NCBI GenBank assembly: GCA_031279735.1
Contig: JAITHX010000094.1
Location: 1-9,872 of the forward strand
Direction of reading: 5' to 3'
Source of the DNA: Prevotellaceae bacterium
GTDB lineage: Bacteria; Bacteroidota; Bacteroidia; Bacteroidales; UBA932
DNA: 9,872 bases
Shown: in pieces, positions 1 to 6,021 of the stretch
Numbering within the stretch: position 1 is the first letter of the stretch
Layout: the number at the start of each line of letters is the position of its first letter
Position numbers and translations under genes: made by a program
The notes under the pieces: model-generated
Database searches by the model: none
The model's input: the letters and a program-made list of their open reading frames with translations, nothing else
Told to the model about the DNA's origin: nothing

Positions 1-92
1 CCTTGCGCAAAGGCTTCGCAAAGGACGCGAAGCCTTTGCGCCCTCTGCGAAGCCTCTGCGCCCCTTGCGGTAAAAAACACCGCGACGCGGTG
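1..92. repeat. GCG-rich intergenic repeat cluster with two hairpins
   Basis: This gene-free stretch starts with a perfect 15-bp inverted repeat (5-19 against 27-41, 7-nt loop). The right arm of that hairpin also begins a pair of near-identical 20-bp direct repeats (27-46 and 47-66, starting GCGAAGCC). They are followed by GCGGTAAAAAACACC and a tight palindrome (78-84 against 86-92, CACCGCG/CGCGGTG around one base). The pattern resembles dispersed intergenic repeats that I recall from environmental Bacteroidota genomes (CTTTGCG...GCGGTAAAAA). The repeats and palindromes are read directly from the sequence; the family resemblance is from memory. No coding potential is apparent. Confidence 0.7.
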
Positions 93-139
93 AAGAACCG
101 CACAGTAGCAGAACCTGATTTCTTATTACAAAACCGGTA

Positions 140-185
140 CCTTCAGGGGGTGATGGCGTGAATCCGTTGATCCTATCCCTGAAGG
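140..185. repeat. imperfect palindrome, 9-bp stem
   Basis: CCTTCAGGG at 140-148 is the exact reverse complement of CCCTGAAGG at 177-185, with a 28-nt loop. Position 185 is also the outermost base of the large palindrome that follows, so the two structures abut. It could be part of the same element or an accessory transcription-stop hairpin for leftward transcripts. Function is unknown. Confidence 0.55.
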
Positions 186-312
186 GTAGTGTCTCAAATC
201 GTATGATTCGCGAGGATAAGCAACCGATACTAATTGGAGGTTGCGGTGACCGGCAGCCTCCAATTAGTATCGGTTGCTTATCCTCGCGAATCATACGATT
301 TGAGACATTACC
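185..312. repeat. very long near-perfect palindrome (60-nt arms, 8-nt loop)
   Basis: Positions 191-240 and 257-306 are perfect 50-nt reverse complements. The match extends outward to 185/312 with one G-T mismatch (189/308) and inward to 244/253 with one T-G mismatch (241/256), leaving the loop GGTGACCG. Both mismatches would be wobble pairs if the strand containing them were transcribed. The element lies about 80 bp downstream of the last gene of the leftward ter operon, so an extended transcript would form a long RNA hairpin. I see no T-tract after it and no obvious target-site duplication, so terminator, miniature mobile element and recent inverted duplication all remain possible. The open frame running through it (158-376) is a by-product. 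Confidence 0.9.
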
Positions 313-327
313 AAATTATGAACTGTC

Positions 328-352
328 CCTTCGGACGGATACTGCCCGAAGG
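328..352 (-). terminator. possible stem-loop downstream of ter operon
   Basis: CCTTCGG (328-334) pairs perfectly with CCGAAGG (346-352) around an 11-nt loop. It lies about 40 bp past the stop codon of the last operon gene in the leftward direction. There is no run of T after the stem, so it is at best a weak or factor-assisted terminator. Confidence 0.35.
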
Positions 353-353
353 C

Positions 354-380
354 AATTCATAATTCATAATTCATAATTCA
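354..380. repeat. AATTCAT heptamer tandem array
   Basis: Three perfect AATTCAT units (354-374) and a partial fourth (375-380) are followed by the palindrome CACAATTGTG (379-388). The array sits about 10 bp downstream of the last ter-operon stop codon. It is one of several 7-bp-unit arrays in this window, all intergenic or at gene ends. Confidence 0.85.
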
Positions 381-390
381 CAATTGTGTA

Positions 391-1437
391 TCACCCTCTT
401 GTTCTGCTTATGTCGAAGTCGCCGCCGCCGGCGCTGTATTGTGCTTTGTTGCCGCACCATGGGCAGACGCTAATTTTTTCGGAACCTATGCAATGAACCT
501 TGCCGCAGGTGCCGTCGTAGGCGAAGCCGTACTGATTGCCGCAGCAGGGACAGGCAGGGAAGCCGTCGAGGATTTCGGTGTTTACTTTCATTTCGCAGGC
601 TGTTTCGTCCGAGAGGTCGAAATAGGTCTGGTCAACCTTGAAGGCGCCGACCAGACGGTATTTCATTTTTATGTCGCCATGTTCGTCCTCGAAAACGAAT
701 TTGCGATATTTGATGAGATAGGGCTGCTTTGTGTTCTGACATTTGGCGATGATTGTCACAAAATTGTCGTCCACAACGGGTTTGGAGTCCTGTTTGGAGA
801 GGTCGATTTTCGTGAGCGTATCGTTGAGTTTCGCCAGTTCGAAGCCGGTGGAGTTGTTTTCGACGCTCAGGCTGCTGGTTTTGATGGAATCGGTCACCCA
901 TTTGAAGAAACGCTTATAGGAATCCTGTCCTGTGTTGTTGAAGTACAGGACATTTTCGGTGAGTTCGCCGAGGATTCTATTGTCGGTGGCGCCCATGGAT
1001 ACAGCAACCAGATTGGCGGTTTTCTGCCAGTTGCGTTTCCATTCGGCGGTTACGGCTCTGACGTCGGCGGGGCTGTCGGTGGGGACGCCGTCGGTAAACA
1101 GGAAGACAATGGGTTTCCAGTCGCCTTTCTGTTCGCGGGTTGTTTTAATGAAGTTTTTTCTCAGTTCAAACATCAGGTGTCCCAGTCCGCTGCTGAGCGA
1201 GGTTCCGCTTCCGACGGGAATAGTCGGGGGATAGAAAGAGATGAGTTCCTGCAGCGGAGCGACGGTGAGCGGCTGGCCTGCGAACACTATCGCGGAAACC
1301 CATACCGTTTCCAGAGCGTAGGGGTCGGCGCGCAGTTCCTTGATGATGGACGCCATGCCGTTTCGCACATTTTCGATGGGATCGCCGATCATGGATTCGG
1401 AAACGTCGATAAGGAAATAAATGGAAAGTCTTCTCAT
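391..1437 (-). CDS. terY: TerY-type VWA protein with C-terminal zinc-ribbon (TerY-C) domain
   Basis: This 348-aa cytoplasmic protein is the last gene of the ter operon. Residues 1-190 form a von Willebrand A domain with an intact MIDAS: D11-V-S-E-S15, a Gly-Thr segment near residue 79, and T115-D116 in TDGVPTD. Such sites bind a divalent metal and mediate protein-protein assembly. Residues 190-290 are a linker or small beta domain. The C-terminus carries cysteines at 296, 298, 299, 311, 316, 325 and 328 (CPCCG ... CPWCG), which fits the TerY-C metal-binding ribbon. The start MRRL matches those of the two other TerY genes. A 27-bp gap follows the SPFH gene. The family role, known mainly by genomic association, is scaffolding in Ter-dependent stress responses. 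The in-cell partner is inferred to be the neighbouring TerD or SPFH proteins. Confidence 0.9.
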   Translation of the reverse strand: MRRLSIYFLIDVSESMIGDPIENVRNGMASIIKELRADPYALETVWVSAIVFAGQPLTVAPLQELISFYPPTIPVGSGTSLSSGLGHLMFELRKNFIKTTREQKGDWKPIVFLFTDGVPTDSPADVRAVTAEWKRNWQKTANLVAVSMGATDNRILGELTENVLYFNNTGQDSYKRFFKWVTDSIKTSSLSVENNSTGFELAKLNDTLTKIDLSKQDSKPVVDDNFVTIIAKCQNTKQPYLIKYRKFVFEDEHGDIKMKYRLVGAFKVDQTYFDLSDETACEMKVNTEILDGFPACPCCGNQYGFAYDGTCGKVHCIGSEKISVCPWCGNKAQYSAGGGDFDISRTRG

Positions 1438-1464
1438 ATATAAGCCGGATCAGTTGATGTCACG

Positions 1465-2271
1465 TTATTTTGTCGCATCCTTGAACAAATGCGGCGTTTC
1501 GCCGTAAACGGGGAGTTTGCCGTCCCATTTCTCGATAAACATTTGCTGGATGATAAGCGGAGTGAGAGCTGAAGCCTTGAGGTCGTTGACCTTTTTTTCG
1601 GCTTCGGCGGTGATTATTTTTGCTTTTGCGTCGGCTTCCGCCTGTCGCAGGCGGTTTTCGGCTTGAATGGCTTCCTGAGTGGTTTTGTTTTTGGCGTCGA
1701 TGGCGTCCTTCAGGGATTGCGGGGGACGAAGATTGGACGTTAGCTGCTGGTAGATGAATCCTTCGGCGCCGAGAATTTCGACGAGGCGGCTCTGCACTTC
1801 GTCCTCGAAAGCCTGACGGTTGCTCATCAGCGAATCGGAGGGGTATCGGTTAGCCACGATTCTGTAACAGTCGTACACAACGTTTTTCAGATAGCCGTTT
1901 TCGAGTTCGGGCAGGGTTCTGCGGTACTGCCTGAAGATTCTGGGCACGGCTTTGGAATCCACGTAGTAGCTGAAAATCGGATCGACGGAAAATTCCGAGC
2001 CGTCTTTGGCATTGACCACGAAGGGCTCGTAGTCCTTGACCTGAGTGTAGGAGGGAAATTCGTGAATTGCCGTAAAGAGAGGCATATAAACCACCCATCC
2101 GGTGACTTCGGTAATGTCGTCCACGCCCTTGTTGCTTCCGACCAGATTGACGCGGATGCCCACGAAGCCCGCCTCGATGCGCTCGACGGCGAGAAACATG
2201 CGGAACAGATACACTCCTAGACCGAGCAGCAGCACGGTAAACAGGATTATTCTTAGTTTCTTGCTGAACAT
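1465..2271 (-). CDS. SPFH/Band 7 (prohibitin-like) membrane protein
   Basis: This 268-aa protein has a single N-terminal transmembrane helix (about residues 7-27) after a KK-containing start, then a Band 7/SPFH domain (about 28-190). An Ala/Glu/Lys-rich coiled coil follows (about 185-235, AEADAKAK...AEAEKK). The C-terminal stretch, P238-LIIQQMFIEKWDGKLPVYG, is characteristic of prohibitin-family proteins. SPFH proteins oligomerise into rings or cages on membranes and organise proteases, channels or microdomains. No NfeD-like or FtsH gene is next to it. The gene sits inside the ter operon, 24 bp after a small membrane protein gene and 27 bp before a TerY-C gene. I infer that it provides a membrane platform for the Ter components. 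The family assignment is secure; the specific role is not. Confidence 0.9.
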   Translation of the reverse strand: MFSKKLRIILFTVLLLGLGVYLFRMFLAVERIEAGFVGIRVNLVGSNKGVDDITEVTGWVVYMPLFTAIHEFPSYTQVKDYEPFVVNAKDGSEFSVDPIFSYYVDSKAVPRIFRQYRRTLPELENGYLKNVVYDCYRIVANRYPSDSLMSNRQAFEDEVQSRLVEILGAEGFIYQQLTSNLRPPQSLKDAIDAKNKTTQEAIQAENRLRQAEADAKAKIITAEAEKKVNDLKASALTPLIIQQMFIEKWDGKLPVYGETPHLFKDATK

Positions 2272-2282
2272 GATATTTTGAG

Positions 2283-2306
2283 TTTAAAACAGTATTTAAA
2301 ACAGTA
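2283..2306. repeat. 12-bp tandem duplication across a stop codon
   Basis: TTTAAAACAGTA occurs twice back to back (2283-2294 and 2295-2306). The second copy contains the TAA stop of the 106-aa membrane protein gene (complement of 2296-2298). The first copy fills the short gap before the SPFH gene start. It looks like a recent slippage or duplication event at the gene junction. Confidence 0.85.
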
Positions 2307-2616
2307 ATAGTATAACAAGTATAATCAGTACGATTATCGCCGAAAGGTCGATTGACAGATTCGGACCCAGCCGCATCGGGCTAACGGAAACGATTCCGAA
2401 CACCCAGTCGTAAAAGCGCTCGATGTAGGAGAACCATTTTCGGTTGCCTGTGAAAAGCGCGTGTTTGTGGGGTTTGATCTGTTTGTAGAGAAACAGACAG
2501 ATTACCATTGTTCCGGCGGCTATCTGCAACACCATCCGGAAGCTAAAGAGCGATCTTATGGCTGCGAACGCAATCAGAATCAAAACGGCAATAAGCACTA
2601 TATCTAATTTTTTCAT
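2296..2616 (-). CDS. small three-helix membrane protein, possibly YggT-like
   Basis: This 106-aa protein has hydrophobic segments at about 4-22, 27-46 and 90-106, and a polar, basic loop between the second and third (KPHKHALFTGNRKWFSY). The C-terminal half, ERFYDWVFGI...PMRLGPN-LSIDLSAIIVLIILVILL, resembles the repeat signature of YggT-family membrane proteins (a 'P...R...G-hydrophobic-D-hydrophobic-S' turn before the last helix). This is a visual match only. The gene starts 24 bp after the second TerY and ends 24 bp before the SPFH gene, so it is probably co-transcribed with both and may be the partner of the SPFH protein. A function cannot be assigned from sequence alone. Confidence 0.75.
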   Translation of the reverse strand: MKKLDIVLIAVLILIAFAAIRSLFSFRMVLQIAAGTMVICLFLYKQIKPHKHALFTGNRKWFSYIERFYDWVFGIVSVSPMRLGPNLSIDLSAIIVLIILVILLLF

Positions 2617-2640
2617 GATTTTGAAATGTTTTTTTGCGGG

Positions 2641-3276
2641 TTAAATGATCTTGTGCACTTCGACGGGCGGCGGCGGCAGCACTATTTCGTCCGTTGCGCC
2701 TATGCTGCGGTTGCCCGCGCTGACCGAAGCCGACACCCATTTGAAGAACTGTCGGAACGTAGCTCCGTCGGTTGTGTCGAGGTTTACGATTTTATCGGTA
2801 AGCAATCTTACGTTTTCCGTGCGGGGATTCGCTCCGACGAGACAGACGACGATGCTGCCAAAGTGTTTTTGTCCCGCGAGGATGACGGACTGCTGAAACA
2901 GCCGGGCGTCGGAAGCTCTGCCGTCGCACATCACGAAGAGGAGCGGCATCCAGTCGCCCTTGCGTTCCGGCGTGCTTAAGATCACTTCCGCGTCAATTTT
3001 TTTGCACACAAACTCTATGGCTTCGCCCAGATGCGTGCCTGCCGCATGCGGCTGCTCGATGGTCGGAATCCGCAGGGTTTCAAGTTCGGTTAGGGGCAAA
3101 ATCTGTTCGGGATAACGGTTGAAGGTTATCACGCTCAGGTGCACCGATTCGAGGGCGAAGGGGTCTTGCATCAGCGAAGCCACCAAACTCTCCAGCCCTA
3201 CTCGTATTGCCTCTATCGGTTCGCCGCGCATCGCTCCGGAAGTCTGTATGAGAATATATACAGGCAGTCTTCTCAT
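2641..3276 (-). CDS. terY: TerY-like VWA protein with degenerate MIDAS
   Basis: This 211-aa VWA-domain protein is clearly paralogous to the preceding TerY: both start MRRLPVY and share residues IEA at 21-23, ALE at 41-43, HLSVITF near 46-52, KGDW and a Pro-rich tail. Its frame stays open upstream to 3516, but that extension overlaps the previous gene out of phase. The ATG at 3276 restores the conserved N-terminus, so it is the chosen start. The metal site is altered: D11-x-S-x-S15 reads Q-T-S-G-A, and the usual T-D of the third loop is C117-D118. Thr81 is retained. The protein therefore probably folds as a VWA domain but binds metal weakly or not at all. It ends LPPPPVEVHKII. A 125-bp gap with a hairpin separates it from the upstream TerY gene. 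I infer a structural partner of the intact TerY. Confidence 0.88.
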   Translation of the reverse strand: MRRLPVYILIQTSGAMRGEPIEAIRVGLESLVASLMQDPFALESVHLSVITFNRYPEQILPLTELETLRIPTIEQPHAAGTHLGEAIEFVCKKIDAEVILSTPERKGDWMPLLFVMCDGRASDARLFQQSVILAGQKHFGSIVVCLVGANPRTENVRLLTDKIVNLDTTDGATFRQFFKWVSASVSAGNRSIGATDEIVLPPPPVEVHKII

Positions 3277-3301
3277 TGCGTCGGTCCTCCGGCCGAAGTT
3301 T

Positions 3302-3365
3302 CGGAAACACCGGCGCACTGCGGCGAGATGCGCATTGCGCCGATAGAATCCGGTGTATGTTTCCG
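3302..3365. other. intercistronic imperfect hairpin between two TerY genes
   Basis: The 125-bp gap (3277-3401), unusually long for this operon, contains nested inverted repeats. CGGAAACA (3302-3309) pairs with TGTTTCCG (3358-3365), with CCGG pairs inside it. Further in, GGCGCA (3312-3317) pairs with TGCGCC (3335-3340 region). The loop area includes the palindrome-like GCGCATTGCGC. It could set the mRNA ratio of the two TerY products, act as an attenuator, or be a REP-like insertion. Only the base pairing is directly supported. Confidence 0.5.
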
Positions 3366-3401
3366 CAGGAATGAAAATGAATTTTCGCGTTCCATGCTCT
3401 T

Positions 3402-4031
3402 TTATACCACAATATTTACTTCGGGCGGCGGAGGGGGCAGTTCGCTCAGTCCGCCTATCTCCGTTCCCGTTGTGTCGATTGAGCGGCTGCTGGCGCTCAC
3501 AGTCGTGGATATCCACTTGAAGAAAGCATGGAGGTTGGCGACTTCGAGTTGAACGACTATTTCAGTTATCTGTTTCAGCACATCGGTGTTGGGAGCGTTT
3601 CCGGCGGCACAGGCAACCACCACGCCCGTTTTGCGTTGCTTGAACTTCGCGAGACCATTCTGCCATTCGTCGGTCGGGGCGCCGTCGGTCATCAGGAAAA
3701 CCAGCGGTTTCCAGTCGCCTTTAGACTGGGGAGTGGTTTTCGTTACCTCCTTGTCGATTTTGTCGGAAAGCAGCGACAGTGCGGCGCCGAGAGCTGTGCC
3801 GCCGCTGGCGTTGATTTCGGGCATTTGAAACTGCGACAGTTCGGTGAGCGGCACGATCTGCTTGGCTGAACTCTCGAATGTGATGACGCTGAGGTGTGCT
3901 GTTTCCAGGGCGTAAGGGTCGCTGCGCAGGGTGGATGCCAGCACCTGCACGCCGTTTTTTACTGCTTCTATGGCTTCTCCTTGCATCGAGCCGGAAACGT
4001 CCAGCACTAGATATACAGGTAATCTTCTCAT
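3402..4031 (-). CDS. terY: TerY-type VWA protein with intact MIDAS
   Basis: This 209-aa protein is a single VWA domain beginning MRRLPVYLVLD. The MIDAS is complete: D11-V-S-G-S15-M, a Gly-Gly-Thr near residue 79, and T115-D116 in MTDGAPTD. Conserved TerY features include LETAHLSVITFES, a KGDWKPLVFLMTDG stretch and HAFFKWIS before the C-terminus. The tail ends LPPPPPEVNIVV, a Pro-rich motif shared with the next gene. There is no signal peptide, so it is cytoplasmic. TerY proteins are thought to act as metal-dependent assembly factors in Ter systems, elsewhere with a PP2C phosphatase and a kinase, neither of which is present here. It starts 24 bp after the TerZ/TerX-like gene. The paralogous next gene has lost the metal ligands, which suggests an active/inactive pair. 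Confidence 0.92.
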   Translation of the reverse strand: MRRLPVYLVLDVSGSMQGEAIEAVKNGVQVLASTLRSDPYALETAHLSVITFESSAKQIVPLTELSQFQMPEINASGGTALGAALSLLSDKIDKEVTKTTPQSKGDWKPLVFLMTDGAPTDEWQNGLAKFKQRKTGVVVACAAGNAPNTDVLKQITEIVVQLEVANLHAFFKWISTTVSASSRSIDTTGTEIGGLSELPPPPPEVNIVV

Positions 4032-4055
4032 GATGTTTCTTGTATTTAAAAGTGA

Positions 4056-4733
4056 CTATTTTGTGTAAGATTGAACGATTCTCTTGATGGTCTGCCCCAG
4101 AGAAACATCGTCGGAAGCGTCGCCGATGGCGTTGAACTTCCATTCGTTGTTTTTCTTGTAGAGTTTGCCCATGATAAGGGCGCGTTTTTGCGCATAGCGA
4201 GATTCGGCGGAAACGTTGTAGGAGGCAACAACCGAGTTGACTTTGGTTGGGGTGCCTTCATAGATTCTGATTTTGGCGTAGGGTATCTGCGAGAAGTCCT
4301 CTTTTCCCACGTTGTTCAGGAAGAAAAAAATCTGCTGCACCTTATTGTCGAGTTTATTCAGGTCAACCGAAATTATTTCGTTGTCGAGTCCGTCGTCGCC
4401 GCCCTTGTCGCCTGCCAGGTCGTCGCCCGAGTGACGCAGAGCGCCGTCGGAGGTTGTGAGTTTGCCTTTGGGCAGTCCGAACTGTCGCAGGAAATTCTCG
4501 TTGTAGAGAGGAGAATAGAGATGGTCGCAGACCTGTCCGGAGGAATCGATGAGGACGCAGCTCAAGTCCAAGTCCACATCTACGGTTTTCGAGCTTAGAC
4601 CCAGAAATCCGCCGCGCGCTTCGATTGCGCCCCAGTTAACGCCGACGCAGAATTGGGTCAGCTTGCCGCCAGTGCTTTTCTCGAGGTTGAAACGTTCGCC
4701 CTTTTCGAGTTTCTTTTCTAGATTTATTGCCAT
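4056..4733 (-). CDS. TerD-family protein, TerZ/TerX-like
   Basis: This 225-aa TerD-fold cytoplasmic protein starts MAINLEK, as its paralogs do. Hallmarks are the VNWG strand (about 32-35), VDLDLSC (about 53-59) with Cys replacing the usual DLDAS end, and the acidic calcium loop SDGALRHSGDDLAGDKGGDDGLDNE (about 95-119). ALIMGKLYKKNNEWKF (about 185-200) is the TerZ/TerX version of the C-terminal signature. Relative to canonical TerD of about 190 aa, it has extra residues after the first strand (ARGGFLGLSSKT), in the NENFLRQFGLPKGK stretch and in the acidic loop. TerD-fold proteins bind Ca2+ through this acidic loop. Exact orthology to TerZ or TerX cannot be settled by eye. It is 25 bp downstream of the canonical TerD gene. 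Confidence 0.9.
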   Translation of the reverse strand: MAINLEKKLEKGERFNLEKSTGGKLTQFCVGVNWGAIEARGGFLGLSSKTVDVDLDLSCVLIDSSGQVCDHLYSPLYNENFLRQFGLPKGKLTTSDGALRHSGDDLAGDKGGDDGLDNEIISVDLNKLDNKVQQIFFFLNNVGKEDFSQIPYAKIRIYEGTPTKVNSVVASYNVSAESRYAQKRALIMGKLYKKNNEWKFNAIGDASDDVSLGQTIKRIVQSYTK

Positions 4734-4758
4734 AAATATATTAATAGTATAATGTTTC

Positions 4759-5313
4759 TCAGCTGTATTTATTCACATATTCCGCCAGACCGCCTTTTTG
4801 ACCTGCGCCTACGGCTTCGAATTTCCATTCGTTTCCGCGTTTATAGATTCTGCCGAACTCTACCGCAGTTTCCACCGAGAAGTCCTCTTCGAGTTCGTAC
4901 TTAAGCAGTTCTTCGTTGCTGTCGGGGTTGAAGATTCTGACGTAGGAATTGCGTACTTGTCCGAAATTCTGATGTCGTTCGGCAGCATTGTGGATAGTCA
5001 CCACGATGCATATTTGCGTAGCTGCGGGATTGATTTTAGACAAATTCACGCGGATGCTTTCATCGTCGCCGTCGCCCTCGCCGGTCAGATTGTCGCCGGT
5101 ATGCTCTACGGCGCCGTCCGGAGATTTCAGATTGTTGTAGAACACAAAATATTCGTCGGCAATCAGTTTTCCGCTGTCGCCGAGAACGAATAGCGAAGCA
5201 TCGAGATCGAAAGCCTGTCCCGTGCTGGAGGAGTTGGCGTCCCAGCCAAGTCCGATAGTAAATTTGGGCAGAGCGATACCGGCTCTTTGCCCTTTTTCTA
5301 GAATAATAGCCAT
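4759..5313 (-). CDS. terD: canonical TerD/TerE Ca-binding stress protein
   Basis: This 184-aa protein has the classic length and motif order of TerD/TerE. GLGWDA (21-26) and AFDLDAS (34-40) come first, then FVFYNNLKSPDGAVEHTGDNLTGEGDGDDES (56-86), the complete double-calcium acidic loop. VTIHNAAERHQNFGQVRNSYVRIFN (105-129) and EDFSVETAVEFGRIYKRGNEWKFEAVG (143-169) follow. It is cytoplasmic, with no signal peptide. The family is linked to resistance to tellurite, phage, colicins and other membrane or envelope stress, with Ca2+ binding shown for family members. It is the least divergent TerD here and closely resembles the first gene of the operon from residue 105 onward, so the two probably arose by tandem duplication. 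Confidence 0.95.
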   Translation of the reverse strand: MAIILEKGQRAGIALPKFTIGLGWDANSSSTGQAFDLDASLFVLGDSGKLIADEYFVFYNNLKSPDGAVEHTGDNLTGEGDGDDESIRVNLSKINPAATQICIVVTIHNAAERHQNFGQVRNSYVRIFNPDSNEELLKYELEEDFSVETAVEFGRIYKRGNEWKFEAVGAGQKGGLAEYVNKYS

Positions 5314-5322
5314 TATATTATC

Positions 5323-5352
5323 GTTTTATAGTGTTTTATAGTGTTTTATAGT
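5323..5352. repeat. three perfect 10-bp tandem repeats between ter genes
   Basis: GTTTTATAGT is repeated exactly three times (5323-5332, 5333-5342, 5343-5352), ending next to the stop codon of the TerA-like gene and filling most of the 40-bp gap before the terD start. On the coding strand each unit reads ACTATAAAAC. The period is about one helical turn. It may be simple slippage, a protein-binding array, or a spacer controlling translation of terD. Confidence 0.9.
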
Positions 5353-5353
5353 G

Positions 5354-6001
5354 TTATTTGCCTCCGGCTCTCCATTTCATGCCCCAATTGTAGGCAACGT
5401 CGCAGTCGCCGTGTCCGTTGTGGAACGTAAGCAGTTTTTTGACGGTCATGCTGTCGTTTCTGTCGAAAAGTATTTCGGCGAGGGCGCAGAAAGTGTTTGC
5501 GCTGTGCTGTTTTCCCATTTCGACTGCAACGTCGGGATTGCCCGACACCTTGATTGTAGCCACCGCGTTGGTTTCCGCCCACCGAGCTGCGCCTTCATAG
5601 ATAAAGCAATATACCACGATGCGCTTCAAATCGCCGGTTCCTCGCGGATTAACCAGAATGGTTTCGCCGTCGCCTCCCGCGCGGTCGTCGCCGCTGTGCC
5701 AGATCCACGGTTTGCCGTCGTAGTAGCCTTGTCGGGAGAGAGTATTTCTGGGTCCGCCCAATCCTTTGGCGAACTGCAAGCCGTCGATGACGGATTTTTG
5801 TCCGTCGCGCAATTCGTAGAAGCATCCGAGGTCAAGGTCAACGGAGCCGCCGCCTACGAGCGACGACCAGAATCCTTTTTTCTGCGTCCAGTTGAGGTTG
5901 ATGAGAATTTCCTTCGCGGGCGAATCGCCCCGTTTGGTCAAGTCGATTTTGTGACTGTCCCCCTGTTTTTCGAGGGTGATTTTGTTTAAGTTTATAGCCA
6001 T
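5354..6001 (-). CDS. terA: TerA-like TerD-fold protein
   Basis: This 215-aa protein matches, as far as I recall, the C-terminal half of enterobacterial TerA. The shared features are INLNW (34-38), SVDLDLGCFYELRDGQKSVIDGL (53-75), WIWHSGDDRAGGDGETILVN (99-118), YCFIYEGAARWAETNAVATIKVSG (131-154) and YNWGMKW near the end (204-210). Classical TerA is considerably longer, so this is a single-domain version. Its calcium loop is shortened to GDDRAGGDGE, losing the GDGDDE segment of canonical TerD, so ion binding may differ. An unusual N-terminal segment, EKQGDSHKIDLTKRGDSPAKE, holds two GDS motifs. It is cytoplasmic and sits second in the operon, 20 bp after the first gene. Confidence 0.88.
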   Translation of the reverse strand: MAINLNKITLEKQGDSHKIDLTKRGDSPAKEILINLNWTQKKGFWSSLVGGGSVDLDLGCFYELRDGQKSVIDGLQFAKGLGGPRNTLSRQGYYDGKPWIWHSGDDRAGGDGETILVNPRGTGDLKRIVVYCFIYEGAARWAETNAVATIKVSGNPDVAVEMGKQHSANTFCALAEILFDRNDSMTVKKLLTFHNGHGDCDVAYNWGMKWRAGGK

Positions 6002-6021
6002 GATATTAGTATTATCTAAGA

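Noticed and set aside
158..376. 72-aa open frame on the plus strand in the left gap
   Set aside because: It runs through the long palindrome and the AATTCAT array, and its two halves mirror that palindrome. No coding signature is seen.
1..390. CRISPR array or integron attC sites
   Set aside because: The repeats are few, lack regular unique spacers, and the palindrome lacks recognisable attC core sites. No cas or integrase gene is present.
439..1443. 334-aa plus-strand open frame opposite the TerY-C gene
   Set aside because: The minus strand encodes an unmistakable VWA plus zinc-ribbon protein. The antisense frame has low-complexity Gly/Val/Phe-rich sequence typical of a shadow.
2641..3276. 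Degenerate TerY as a pseudogene
   Set aside because: The reading frame is intact, the fold-defining segments and tail are conserved, and only metal-site residues are changed, which fits a maintained inactive partner better than decay.
3277..3516. 80-residue N-terminal extension of the degenerate TerY
   Set aside because: The extension overlaps the upstream TerY coding sequence and has no VWA-like content. The conserved MRRLPVY start at 3276 is far more convincing.
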